A DNA stretch of 64,000 bases from Jeotgalicoccus halotolerans (GCF_003387165.1 NZ_QUMW01000010.1:124001-188000); one strand, 5' to 3'; shown: positions 25,978-34,231, counted from the stretch's first letter. Notes: generated by a model from the letters alone, not told the origin. Made by a program: numbers and translations.

Positions 25978-26057
25978 AGTGTTTCCCCCTCCGGCTCTTA
26001 TTATTCGTAGTATATCATCAAATGACACTTCTTTTTAACATCGCGGTATGTACAAAA

Positions 26058-26072
26058 CGATAAATATTCTCC
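26058..26072. promoter_or_regulatory. Weak Fur-box-like sequence
   Basis: CGATAAATATTCTCC matches the 7-1-7 Fur pattern in about 10-11 positions and resembles the better box at 38552. It lies between hssR and the PepSY membrane protein gene. Tentative. Confidence 0.3.
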
Positions 26073-26110
26073 ATAATTAACAGTTGGATTAATGACAGGA
26101 GGACTTTAAT

Positions 26111-27445
26111 TTGAAAAAGCAAATACAGCCTTTGATTTGGCGCTGGCATCTTTTTGCCGGCTTAGTCTTGGCGCCTTTTCTTCTTATTATTGCCATTACA
26201 GGAGCAATATATCTGTTCAGAGTAGACATCGAAGAATACATATATAAAGATTATTATAATATCGAGGCTGAAAGCGAACAGCTTCCGCCAAGCGATCTTG
26301 CTTTCACGGCTTTAAATACTGTCGGCAGCGGGGACATTACCCGCTACCGTCCGGGAGAGGATGATACCCGTTCTGCTGAAGTCGGCATAACAGACGGAGA
26401 CGGTGAATCATTAACGGTCTTTATTAATCCTTACAACCGCGAAGTGCTGGGTATTATTAACGACAGCACCCGGCCGATGGAAATCCTTGCCGCTCTGCAC
26501 AGTGAACTGATGGCCGGAACTTTCGGCGACCGGATAGTCGAACTGGTGGCATGCTGGACAATTATTATGCTGATTTCAGGCTTGTTTCTGTGGTTTCCTA
26601 AAGCAAAAGTAAAAATTAAAGGTGTTTTCACCATCCGCTTTAATAAAGCCGGGCGTATCAGGCGCCGCGACCTGCATGCCGTCCCTGCCTTTTGGATCTC
26701 CGGAGGATTATTATTCTTCCTCTTATCGGGCATGCTGTGGACAGGCTTCTGGGGTACAGGCGTGCAGCAGCTGACAACTGCTTCCGGCGCTGGCTATCCG
26801 CCGTCAATCTGGGTAGGTCCGGCTCCAGAATCCGAGACTGTCGCAGAAGATATTGCGGATGTCTCATGGGCTGCAGAACAGATGCCGGTCGCAGATTCTG
26901 ACCCTTCGTCAGGCTTCAGACAGGTTTCCATAGACGAAGTTATTAAGACTGCTGATGCAGCAGATACTCATCCGAGCTACGACATATTTTACCCTGCTTC
27001 TCCGGAAGGTGTCTTTACCTTATCCGTTTTCCCTCCGAAAGCACAGGATGAGGCAACGATACATATCGATCAGCATACAGGTGATGTTATCGCTGACTAC
27101 CGCTATGATAATTACGGTCCGCTCGGCAAGGCAATGGCGCTTGCAATTACGATTCATAAAGGTTTGGAGTTCGGTCTCTTGAACCAGATTATTGGAGTGA
27201 TTATCTGTCTTGGATTAATCGGTATGGTCATTACGGGTGTATACATGTGGTGGAAACGGAAACCGAAAGGTAAAAGCGGTGCACCAAAAGCTAAAAGTAT
27301 ATTTGAATTTAAAGGTATGCTCTCTGTACTAATCATACTCGGCCTTATATTCCCGCTCGTCGGTCTGTCGCTGATTATTTTATTCCTGCTGGACAGGCTT
27401 ATTATTAGAAACAATGAAAAACTCCGCCGCTGGCTGAATTATTAA
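26111..27445 (+). CDS. PepSY-domain membrane protein (PiuB-like)
   Basis: A 444-residue inner-membrane protein of the PepSY-associated TM family: helix near 13-35, PepSY domain about 40-125, helix near 140, a second helix pair with GGLLFFLLSGMLWTGFWG, a second extracytoplasmic PepSY-like region about 250-340, and helices near 350 and 400. Such proteins are often iron-regulated and some act as ferric reductase-like or siderophore-uptake factors. TTG start at 26111 with AGGAGG eight bases ahead. Followed after 11 bases by a small lipoprotein gene. Electron-transfer or metal-linked role is inference. Confidence 0.82.
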   Translation: MKKQIQPLIWRWHLFAGLVLAPFLLIIAITGAIYLFRVDIEEYIYKDYYNIEAESEQLPPSDLAFTALNTVGSGDITRYRPGEDDTRSAEVGITDGDGESLTVFINPYNREVLGIINDSTRPMEILAALHSELMAGTFGDRIVELVACWTIIMLISGLFLWFPKAKVKIKGVFTIRFNKAGRIRRRDLHAVPAFWISGGLLFFLLSGMLWTGFWGTGVQQLTTASGAGYPPSIWVGPAPESETVAEDIADVSWAAEQMPVADSDPSSGFRQVSIDEVIKTADAADTHPSYDIFYPASPEGVFTLSVFPPKAQDEATIHIDQHTGDVIADYRYDNYGPLGKAMALAITIHKGLEFGLLNQIIGVIICLGLIGMVITGVYMWWKRKPKGKSGAPKAKSIFEFKGMLSVLIILGLIFPLVGLSLIILFLLDRLIIRNNEKLRRWLNY

Positions 27446-27456
27446 GGAGGAACAGC

Positions 27457-27921
27457 ATGTATAAATATTTAATTTTAATAATTTCTCTTCTGTTCCTTTC
27501 CGGCTGCAATATTGTAGATGACGATACACACGATAAATATAATAAGACACCGAAGGCAAATATCGTTATTGATACAGAAAACATTACCTCTGTCGGCCCT
27601 GCCGAACAGCTGACAATTCATGTCCTGGAAGACGGCAGCCCAGTTGATAATGCCGATATTACCCTGTCTATGTGGGCAGCGAAAGAAGCTGAAGTATGGC
27701 ACGAGGAATACGAAGTATCATTTCTCTCAAACAGGGAATATACAGCGGAAATAAATATTCCGCGGGATGGTTTGTATCTGATTAAAGCACACGTTTCAAG
27801 TGATAATATCGATGCTGTGCCGACTAAATACTTTACTGTCGGTGAACTGGATATGTTCGAAGAAGTATTTCTGCAGGAATTCAGTAATGACGACAGTATT
27901 GAAATAAACAGCCATCATTAA
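27457..27921 (+). CDS. FixH/YtkA-like lipoprotein
   Basis: A 154-residue exported lipoprotein with lipobox LSGC (Cys about 17) and an Ig-like beta domain (LTIHVLEDGSPVDNADITLSM, then YTAEINIPRDGLYLIKAHV), the pattern of the YtkA/FixH family, whose members occur near copper and respiratory genes. AAGGAGG precedes the ATG. It is the second gene of a two-gene unit with the PepSY membrane protein. Confidence 0.75.
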   Translation: MYKYLILIISLLFLSGCNIVDDDTHDKYNKTPKANIVIDTENITSVGPAEQLTIHVLEDGSPVDNADITLSMWAAKEAEVWHEEYEVSFLSNREYTAEINIPRDGLYLIKAHVSSDNIDAVPTKYFTVGELDMFEEVFLQEFSNDDSIEINSHH

Positions 27922-27964
27922 AAAAATGGCGCCCCGTGTATATTAAACGGGGTGCCATTTTTTT
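27920..27964. terminator. Bidirectional Rho-independent terminator
   Basis: AAAAAATGGCGCCCCG against CGGGGTGCCATTTTTTT with one wobble and an 11-base loop. It sits between the convergent lipoprotein gene and hmp. Confidence 0.9.
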
Positions 27965-27967
27965 AAT

Positions 27968-29110
27968 TTATACAGCCAGACTTAAACGCGGGATAAAGAT
28001 TTCGTAGTGAACACGATCTTTATCAACGCCCGCCTTGCCTAATTCTTTAACGATGGACTGAATGAATGTCACACCGCCGCAGACGTAGACTTCCTGATCC
28101 TCTTTAATGAACTTCTGCAGCTCCTCACTCATCAGGTAACCTTCTTTATCTCTTAAGTGAGTGTGCAGCTGTGCATTTTCGGCAGCTGCGATATTTTTAA
28201 GCTCAACTTCAAATGCAACGTTATCTGCATCATCTGAAACTTGGATGAACTGTGCATCTGCATCAGTACCGGCTGTTTCACGGTACATCGGGAATAACGG
28301 CGTTACACCGATGCCTGAACCGATAAATAGCTGCGGCTTATTTGTATTTTCAAGGCCGAACACACCAACCGGCGCTGATAAATTGATTGTATCGCCCGTA
28401 TTAACCTGCTCGTGAAGATACGTCGATACTTCTCCGCGGTTGCCATCCAGATCTTCTTTCCTTACTGCAAACGTCAGCTTGCCCTCCTGCACATCGACGA
28501 TTGAGTAATGGCGTTTTGCTCTGTACGACAGATTTGGAACCTGGACGTCGACCGTAATATACTGTCCCGGCGAGTACGGTATATCTTTAATATCACCCGA
28601 TTTAACTGTAAAAGCTTTCATAATCCCTGTCTCTTCTCTCACACCGATTACTTCAAACGGCTTAAAGCCCTGCCATGCCATGCTTGCATAAATATCTTTC
28701 TCTATACCGATAAACGCATCAGCAATTTCACCATACGCCTTGCCCCATGTTTCTATAATCGGATCATCTGCCGCAAGCCCGGTTACTTCCTGAATTGCAG
28801 CAAGAAGGTTTTCTCCGACGATAGGGTAATGTTCAGGAAGCACCTCGAGACCGCAGTGCTTATGCGCAATCGGCATGACTACGGGTACTATCGGTGTTAA
28901 ATCTTCAATATGTTGCGCTGCTGCCAGAACTGCTGTTGCAAGAGCTGTAGACTGCAAACCCTGCTTATGGTTCGGCTGATTAAACATATCTCGTAATTCC
29001 GGGTGTCTATCAAACATTCTATTATAAAATTTAGAAGTAATTTCAACACCTTTTTCCTGTAAAATTGGAATTGTGCTGTGAATACTCTCAACTTCTTCTT
29101 TGTTAACCAT
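27968..29110 (-). CDS. hmp: Flavohemoprotein (nitric oxide dioxygenase) Hmp
   Basis: Oxidises nitric oxide to nitrate with oxygen and NAD(P)H. The 380 residues hold a globin domain (about 1-138; distal Tyr in KFYNRMF, proximal His in the PIAHKHCGL stretch), a FAD domain (about 150-255; RAKRHYSIV) and a NAD domain (about 260-380; FIGSGIGVTPLFPMY, YVCGGVTF). ATG at 29110 follows AGGAGTG. Upstream in-frame codons to 29179 precede the globin start and overlap the promoter, so they are excluded. Confidence 0.95.
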   Translation of the reverse strand: MVNKEEVESIHSTIPILQEKGVEITSKFYNRMFDRHPELRDMFNQPNHKQGLQSTALATAVLAAAQHIEDLTPIVPVVMPIAHKHCGLEVLPEHYPIVGENLLAAIQEVTGLAADDPIIETWGKAYGEIADAFIGIEKDIYASMAWQGFKPFEVIGVREETGIMKAFTVKSGDIKDIPYSPGQYITVDVQVPNLSYRAKRHYSIVDVQEGKLTFAVRKEDLDGNRGEVSTYLHEQVNTGDTINLSAPVGVFGLENTNKPQLFIGSGIGVTPLFPMYRETAGTDADAQFIQVSDDADNVAFEVELKNIAAAENAQLHTHLRDKEGYLMSEELQKFIKEDQEVYVCGGVTFIQSIVKELGKAGVDKDRVHYEIFIPRLSLAV

Positions 29111-29140
29111 ATAAACACTCCTAATTGTTGTATTTATTTC

Positions 29141-29169
29141 ATTATCTAATACATTTCTTCTTATCTCAA
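29141..29169 (-). promoter_or_regulatory. Predicted hmp promoter
   Basis: On the minus strand TTGAGA (29169-29164), 17 bases, GATAAT (29146-29141), giving a leader of about 25-30 bases. Confidence 0.55.
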
Positions 29170-29194
29170 TAAAATCCAATTAGCTTGTTAAAAT

Positions 29195-29212
29195 ATTCAC
29201 ATGTTTGTGAAT
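29195..29212. promoter_or_regulatory. 18-base palindrome upstream of hmp
   Basis: ATTCACA and TGTGAAT arms flank TGTT. It lies about 25 bases upstream of the hmp -35. The arms are inward-reversed relative to Rex/CRP sites (TGTGA-N6-TCACA), so the binding protein is unclear; a nitric oxide or redox regulator is a natural suggestion. Confidence 0.45.
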
Positions 29213-29243
29213 GTTTCTCGACATTCTCTCATATATATGGAAA

Positions 29244-29276
29244 AAAGATACGAATCGGAGTAAGATTCGCATCTTT
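29244..29276 (-). terminator. Terminator of the MFS/YxjG operon
   Basis: AAAGATACGAATC pairs with GATTCGCATCTTT with one mismatch around a seven-base loop. On the minus strand it ends in a T-run, just after the MFS stop. Confidence 0.85.
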
Positions 29277-29281
29277 AAAAG

Positions 29282-30637
29282 TTAAGAAATAATTGCTTCT
29301 TCCGCTTTTCGGATTCGTCCTTTCTGCACTTCTGCACCGTGCTGTTCCTGCACAAACAGAAGCGCACAAAATGCAAGCAGACATGGAACTGCAAAACCTA
29401 GAAATGAAAGCTGCGCCGGCATATTGGTCATCAGCACCCAGCCGATCAGGAGCGGCCCTGTAATTGAACCGATTCTCCCCATGCCGACTGCAGCACTTAA
29501 ACCTGCACCGCGTACATCCGGCGGATAATACATCGTTATATACGGATTAATCAGGTTTTGCGAGCCGGCCGTACATGCGCCTGCTGCCGCAATGAGAATA
29601 TAAAGCAAAAATGCATTGCTCGTTAGGCTGAGCAGGATAAACGCCGCTGCTCCTGTCCCGAGAAGCGTTAACAGCACATTGCGGTGACCGATTTTATCAA
29701 CCATATAGCCGCCGGCAAGTGAACCGGTCATCTGACCGATTGCCAGTGTAATAGTAAATATCATAGCTGAGGACACTCCATATCCGGATTCCTGCATAAT
29801 ATTCGGCAGCCACGTACCGAGTCCGGCAATCATCATCAGGCAGCAGATAACAGCAATCCAAAACATAATTGTCGACAGTGTCTTACGTTCGTTAAATATC
29901 TTTTTAAACGGTACACCTTTTTCTGCAGTGTCAGTATCTGTAATTTCGTAGTGATCCCGAGCACTGTAATTTTCAGTGCCGGTAGCTTTATTTAAAATGT
30001 CTGCAATTTTGTCTTTATTCCCCCGTGCAACATGAAATGTTATTGATTCAGGGAATTGTTTCAAGAAAAACGGAGTAATTAATACCGTGAAAATACTTAT
30101 CCAGAAAAATAATCTCCAGCTTAAGTACTCCAGAAAATAAATGCCGAGCAGCGACGCCCCAATTGTTCCGATTGAATAGCCGCAATACATTAACGCAACA
30201 ATCATAGCCCGGTTTTTACGTGGAGAGTATTCAGCCATCAGCGAAATAACAGCCGGCATAAGACCGCCCATTCCAATCGAAGCAATGAAGCGGAAGATGA
30301 CAAATACTGTTGCATTAGGTGCAAAGCCTGCTAAAAAGTTAAATAAACCAATCATAACTAGACATATTGCCAAGATTCTTTTGCGGCCGATAACATCGGT
30401 CAACGCGCCTAAGACAAAAGTCCCCGCCATCATACCCATCATGGCATAACTGCCAATCGCCCCTGCTGCTGCAGGAGTAATATCAAAATCGTTCATCATC
30501 TGCGGCAAACCGAGTCCATACACAGCTATATCGAAACCGTCAGAAGCAATTGCGATAAAACACCATATAAAAACGAGCAGATGAAAATTATTGAACTTAC
30601 TGCCTGCAATAACCGTCTCCGGGTTAATTGTTGCCAT
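29282..30637 (-). CDS. MFS transporter, aromatic acid:proton symporter (AHS) type
   Basis: About 451 residues with 12 predicted helices. Features of the AHS/BenK-PcaK group: DGFDIAVYGLGLP in helix 1, a motif A region GALTDVIGRKRIL between helices 2 and 3, and GYSIGTIGASLLGIYFL. The Asp in DGFD is the substrate-linked residue of this group. ATG at 30637 follows AAAGGAG. It is downstream of the methyltransferase gene by 14 bases, so the pair would import and process one compound, perhaps an aromatic or sulfur-containing acid. Substrate unproven. Confidence 0.85.
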   Translation of the reverse strand: MATINPETVIAGSKFNNFHLLVFIWCFIAIASDGFDIAVYGLGLPQMMNDFDITPAAAGAIGSYAMMGMMAGTFVLGALTDVIGRKRILAICLVMIGLFNFLAGFAPNATVFVIFRFIASIGMGGLMPAVISLMAEYSPRKNRAMIVALMYCGYSIGTIGASLLGIYFLEYLSWRLFFWISIFTVLITPFFLKQFPESITFHVARGNKDKIADILNKATGTENYSARDHYEITDTDTAEKGVPFKKIFNERKTLSTIMFWIAVICCLMMIAGLGTWLPNIMQESGYGVSSAMIFTITLAIGQMTGSLAGGYMVDKIGHRNVLLTLLGTGAAAFILLSLTSNAFLLYILIAAAGACTAGSQNLINPYITMYYPPDVRGAGLSAAVGMGRIGSITGPLLIGWVLMTNMPAQLSFLGFAVPCLLAFCALLFVQEQHGAEVQKGRIRKAEEAIIS

Positions 30638-30651
30638 TCGCATTCTCCTTT

Positions 30652-31743
30652 CTATTGCCAGACTTCAGCTGCGATGTCTACGACGTATTTTAATTTCTCC
30701 CATTGCTCTTCTTCTGTCAGCACGTTGCCTTCTTCTGTCGAAGCGAAGCCGCATTGCGGACTGAGCGCCAGCTGATCCAGCGGTACAAACTGCGCTGCTT
30801 CATTAATTCGCGCTTTAATATCTTCAGCATTTTCAAGTGTACCGCTCTTCGATGTAACAAGACCCAGTACGATGACTAAATCTTTACGGCTGACATGACG
30901 AAGCGGCTCAAATCCGCCTGCACGGTCACTGTCATATTCTAAGAAGAAACCGTCGATGTTTAAACGCCCGAATAATATTTCTGCTACCGGCTCGTAGCCT
31001 CCTGAAGAAATCCAGGTTGAGCGGAAGTTTCCGCGGCATATATGCATCGTAATTTTAAAATCATCCGGTCGCCCGTCCACTGCTTTATTTAACACTTCCA
31101 GATATTTCTCTTTTAAGTGCTCCGGATTTTGTCCTTTGTCAATTAACTTTTGTCTTTCTTCATCTGAACAGAAGTATCCCCATGAAGTGTCATCGAGCTG
31201 CAGATAACGGCAGCCAGCGTCGTAAAAGCCCTGCAGCACTTTTTTATATGCCGCTGCAAGATCTTCAAAAAATTCCTCTTCGTCAGGGTAAACATTCTTG
31301 TCGATTTCTCCCCTGAAATGCAGCATACTCGGGCTTGGAATAGCATATTTTGCTGTTGCATCACCCGCCTGCTCTTGTAAATACTTAAAGAAATCAATTT
31401 CTCGATGTCCGTCGAAATCCACTTTCCCTGTTACTTTAATTGCCCGGGATTTTGTCTGGCGTTCTTTAAAAGCAATTCCGCCGCCTGTGTCCGAACCTTC
31501 GACCCCCTGCAGTCCTTCGAGAAAGTCAAAATGCCACCAGGCACGGCGGTATTCGCCGTCGGTTACTGCTTTTAATCCCGCTTCTTTCTGTTTTTTAACA
31601 GCATGTGCAATCGCTTTGTCTTCTGCTTCTCTTAATTCTTCCAAACTTATCTCTTTACTTTCGAATTGTCTCCGGGCATCTTTCAACTCTGCGGGTCTTA
31701 ACAAACTTCCTACATGATCTGATCTGTATATTTCTTTAGTCAT
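30652..31743 (-). CDS. Cobalamin-independent methionine-synthase-like methyltransferase (YxjG/YxjH type)
   Basis: A 363-residue MetE C-terminal-domain-like barrel without the N-terminal folate-binding half, as in B. subtilis YxjG/YxjH. Zinc ligands appear in ITMHICRGN (His and Cys), the downstream Glu region and LSPQCGFAS (Cys). LQLDDTSWGYF carries the conserved Asp. ATG at 31743 has GGAGTG about ten bases ahead. Homologs are usually in S-box regulons as methionine salvage enzymes; here no S-box fits in the short upstream gap, and a LysR gene is divergent. Probable methyl transfer to a thiol such as homocysteine, with unknown donor. Confidence 0.87.
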   Translation of the reverse strand: MTKEIYRSDHVGSLLRPAELKDARRQFESKEISLEELREAEDKAIAHAVKKQKEAGLKAVTDGEYRRAWWHFDFLEGLQGVEGSDTGGGIAFKERQTKSRAIKVTGKVDFDGHREIDFFKYLQEQAGDATAKYAIPSPSMLHFRGEIDKNVYPDEEEFFEDLAAAYKKVLQGFYDAGCRYLQLDDTSWGYFCSDEERQKLIDKGQNPEHLKEKYLEVLNKAVDGRPDDFKITMHICRGNFRSTWISSGGYEPVAEILFGRLNIDGFFLEYDSDRAGGFEPLRHVSRKDLVIVLGLVTSKSGTLENAEDIKARINEAAQFVPLDQLALSPQCGFASTEEGNVLTEEEQWEKLKYVVDIAAEVWQ

Positions 31744-31829
31744 ATGTATGTGACACTCCATCTCTTTTAATGTTGTTTAAATACTATCATGTCTGTAAGA
31801 TATAGAATAACTCATTAATTTCATTACCC

Positions 31830-31850
31830 GTTATAACTTCAAGCTATAAC
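31830..31850. promoter_or_regulatory. LysR-type palindromic operator candidate
   Basis: A 21-base interrupted palindrome: GTTATA, CTT, AAG and TATAAC in symmetric positions. It lies in the 122-base gap between the methyltransferase gene and the divergent LysR gene, just before the LysR ribosome site. Confidence 0.55.
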
Positions 31851-31865
31851 CCAAGGAGAATCTTT

Positions 31866-32780
31866 ATGACACTTCAACAATTAAAATATTTAATTGCCGT
31901 GGTCAACAGCGGCTCAATTAATGAAGCGGCAAAAAAACTTTATATTTCACAGCCCACCTTGTCTAAAGCGATTAAAGAACTTGAACGCGAAATGGATATT
32001 ACGATTTTAAAGCGTACATCCACAGGTATTGTGCTGAGTCCGGACGGTGCAGAATTTCTCAGCTATGCCCGTCAGATTACAGAACAAGTCGAGCTTTTAG
32101 AAAATAAGTATCTTGATACTCCTTATCAGGAACAGCTGCTCTCTGTCTCCACACAGCACTACTCTTTTTCCGTTGATGCAATGGTTAAAATGATTGAGCA
32201 TCACGGCGGTGATAAGTATCAGTTCTCACTTCGCGAGACACGCACCTACGAGATTATTGATGATGTTAAAAATTTAAAAAGTGAAATCGGCGTACTGTAC
32301 ATGAATACTTTTAACGAGAAAATACTGACTCAGCTGCTGAAAGAAAACCATTTAACATTTGAACTGCTTTTTACAGCGAACCCTCACGTTTTTATCAGCA
32401 AGACAAATCCGCTTGCCGAAAAAGAAAAAGTGACACTGGAAGATCTCGAACCCTATCCAAGATTGTCTTTTGACCAGGGAGAGCACAGCTCATTTTATTT
32501 TTCGGAAGAAATACTGAGTACTCTGCATAGCCCAAAGAATATTCTGGTCAGCGACAGGGCAACAATTTTCAATTGTATGATCGGCTTGAATGGCTATACA
32601 ATTTCAAGCGGGATTTTAAGCGAGGAATTAAACGGCACCGATATCATTCCGGTCCCGCTCGATGTTGATGATGAAATTAAAGTCGGCTGGATTACAAATA
32701 ATAAAGCCCAGCTCACGAGAGTCGCAAAACTTTATCTGGAAGAATTGGTGAAAACGATTGAAAGTTACAATCTGCTGTAA
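31866..32780 (+). CDS. LysR-family transcriptional regulator
   Basis: A 304-residue LysR protein, N-terminal helix-turn-helix (TLQQLKYLIAVVNSGSINEA, then SQPTLSKAIKELEREM) and a full co-inducer domain. AAGGAG seven bases before the ATG. Divergent from the YxjG/AHS-MFS pair with a strong palindrome between, so it likely controls both itself and that operon. The effector is unknown. Confidence 0.88.
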   Translation: MTLQQLKYLIAVVNSGSINEAAKKLYISQPTLSKAIKELEREMDITILKRTSTGIVLSPDGAEFLSYARQITEQVELLENKYLDTPYQEQLLSVSTQHYSFSVDAMVKMIEHHGGDKYQFSLRETRTYEIIDDVKNLKSEIGVLYMNTFNEKILTQLLKENHLTFELLFTANPHVFISKTNPLAEKEKVTLEDLEPYPRLSFDQGEHSSFYFSEEILSTLHSPKNILVSDRATIFNCMIGLNGYTISSGILSEELNGTDIIPVPLDVDDEIKVGWITNNKAQLTRVAKLYLEELVKTIESYNLL

Positions 32781-32785
32781 AAAGA

Positions 32786-32810
32786 GTGTAAATATTTTTC
32801 TTCAGGGTAT
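32786..32810 (+). promoter_or_regulatory. SigB-like promoter before the small acetyltransferase gene
   Basis: GTGTAA (32786-32791), 13-base spacer, GGGTAT (32805-32810), against the SigB pattern GTTTAA-N12-15-GGGTAT: the -10 is perfect and the -35 has one difference. Confidence 0.55.
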
Positions 32811-32847
32811 AGTAAAATAGTATAGAAAATTACGGAGGTGTTCTTAC

Positions 32848-33132
32848 ATGGATATTAAACATGGAACAAACAAGTTTTATTTTGGAGAAGATCCGCAGAA
32901 TCCTGATGGCGAACTGACTTATCTTCCAGATGACAAAAATAAACTTGTTATAGACAGCGTCGTAGTAAAAGAAGAACTGCGCGGTGAAGGTTATGGAGAT
33001 GTGCTGCTCGATGCCGCTGCCGATTATGCGCGCGAGAATGATAAAAGATTAATCGGACGATGCCCTTTTGCAGCTAAACGTTTTGAAGAGTTCAATGATA
33101 AATATAAAGATGTAATTTTTAAAGAAGCATAA
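32848..33132 (+). CDS. Small GNAT-like N-acetyltransferase (YidJ/Acetyltransf_CG type)
   Basis: A 94-residue minimal GNAT fold of the Acetyltransf_CG family, known from several Staphylococcaceae. Segment VIDSVVVKEELRGEGYGDVLLDAAADYAREN carries the acetyl-CoA loop (RGEGYG), and CPFAAKRFEE is the conserved C-terminal signature. ACGGAGG precedes the ATG. Substrate unknown. The upstream SigB-like element suggests a stress role. Confidence 0.85.
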   Translation: MDIKHGTNKFYFGEDPQNPDGELTYLPDDKNKLVIDSVVVKEELRGEGYGDVLLDAAADYARENDKRLIGRCPFAAKRFEEFNDKYKDVIFKEA

Positions 33133-33134
33133 AG

Positions 33135-33177
33135 AAACCCCTTTAAGATTTTGAAATATAAAATCTTAAAGGGGTTT
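33135..33177. terminator. Bidirectional terminator
   Basis: AAACCCCTTTAAGATTTT pairs perfectly with AAAATCTTAAAGGGGTTT. It lies between the acetyltransferase and CDF genes, reaching the CDF stop. Confidence 0.9.
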
Positions 33178-34047
33178 TTATTCCTTAAAGAGAGGTTCCG
33201 GATGCACATAGAGAGACATGATTCCTTTATTATGCATGTGTTCTTCGACCCTGTCGCATATACGATGTGCTTCAGTAACCGATATTTCCGGGTCAACAAT
33301 AATCGTCACATCCAGGAATATGCTGCTGCCGTGATATCGTCCTTTTATAGATTTAACATCGAGCACCCCATTTACTTCAAGCACATCTTCTTTATGTTCT
33401 ATTAAATCCGCATCGTTATAACCATCACTTAAAGCAAAGACCGCACTTTTTAATATTTTAAAACCGGTATATATAATCAGAAGCCCTAGTACAGATGCAA
33501 TTATTACGTCCGCAATCGGCAGGCCAAGCTGTGTTAAAACCAGGCCGGCAGCAGTACCGAGACTAATTAAACTGTCCGACAGATTATCCATAGCTGCAGA
33601 TTTCAAAGAACTGCTGTTCGTTTTTGCTGCCAGTTGAGAGTTGATATAGTATACAGCAAGCATAATCAGACCGCCCGCAACGCTTATATAAATTACTACC
33701 GGGTTTGGTTTTGTTACAGAGGGTGAAAATATGGCAGGAACGTTTTCCACCAGCACCTGTACACCGACAAAGATAATAATGAAAGAGACAACGAGCGAAG
33801 CTATATTTTCAGATTTTAAATGTCCGTACGGATGATTGTCATCTGGCGGTCTGATAGAAATTTTCAGACCAATTAGAACTGCTACCGATGCAAAAATGTC
33901 CGTCATATTGTTCAGAGCATCTGCCCGAACTGCTGCAGAATCGTAAAACACTCCGAAATATAATTTCAAAACAGATAAAATAATATACGTGACAATACTT
34001 AAGTAAGCACCTCTCTGGGCAAGTTTCAATTTATTTATATTACCCAT
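33178..34047 (-). CDS. Cation diffusion facilitator, probable Mn(II) exporter (MneP-like)
   Basis: A 289-residue CDF antiporter with six helices (about 12-190) and a cytoplasmic domain with GRYHGSSIFLDVTIIVDP. The helix-2 site reads DALNNMTD rather than the Zn-type H-x-x-x-D pattern, and helix 5 has DNLSDS; these are the Asp/Asn-rich sites typical of manganese CDF proteins. AGGGG precedes the ATG. Two DtxR/MntR-like half-palindromes lie upstream, and B. subtilis mneP is known to be activated by MntR, which supports the Mn call by analogy. Confidence 0.85.
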   Translation of the reverse strand: MGNINKLKLAQRGAYLSIVTYIILSVLKLYFGVFYDSAAVRADALNNMTDIFASVAVLIGLKISIRPPDDNHPYGHLKSENIASLVVSFIIIFVGVQVLVENVPAIFSPSVTKPNPVVIYISVAGGLIMLAVYYINSQLAAKTNSSSLKSAAMDNLSDSLISLGTAAGLVLTQLGLPIADVIIASVLGLLIIYTGFKILKSAVFALSDGYNDADLIEHKEDVLEVNGVLDVKSIKGRYHGSSIFLDVTIIVDPEISVTEAHRICDRVEEHMHNKGIMSLYVHPEPLFKE

Positions 34048-34078
34048 AATAACAGCCCCTAAAAGTTAATGGAGATTA

Positions 34079-34107
34079 ATTATGCACTGCTTTCATTATA
34101 TTTTCAA
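34079..34107 (-). promoter_or_regulatory. Predicted CDF gene promoter
   Basis: On the minus strand TTGAAA (34107-34102), 17 bases, CATAAT (34084-34079). Confidence 0.6.
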
Positions 34108-34153
34108 CCATTTTTTATACATTACTTTAAGTTTCTATAAAGTGAAATATTTT

Positions 34154-34201
34154 TTTAGCTAACCCTAAATATTTACAATTTTTTTCATGATTAGCCCTAA
34201 A
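34154..34201 (-). promoter_or_regulatory. Two DtxR/MntR-like sequences upstream of the CDF promoter
   Basis: Minus strand TTTAGGGTTAGCTAAA (34169-34154) is an inverted repeat, TTTAG-N6-CTAAA, and TTTAGGGCTAATC (34201-34189) repeats its left half. Both recall the TTAGGTTAGSCTAA core of DtxR-family operators. They lie about 50-90 bases upstream of the -35, a position that fits activation. Confidence 0.45.
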
Positions 34202-34231
34202 AATGACACACCTGATTAAGGCGTGTCATTT
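34201..34231 (-). terminator. Terminator overlapping the 3' end of the DUF368 gene
   Basis: AAATGACAC.CC / GG.GTGTCATTT with one mismatch and a seven-base loop that contains the DUF368 stop codon; Ts follow on the minus strand. Confidence 0.85.

Noticed and set aside
29195-29212. Rex or CRP/ArcR operator at the hmp palindrome
   Set aside because: Those sites read TGTGA-N6-TCACA; here the half-sites are in the opposite order (TTCACA...TGTGAA).
31744-31865. SAM (S-box) riboswitch upstream of the YxjG-like gene
   Set aside because: The gap is only about 120 bases, includes the LysR leader and palindrome, and shows no S-box helices or terminator on the minus strand.
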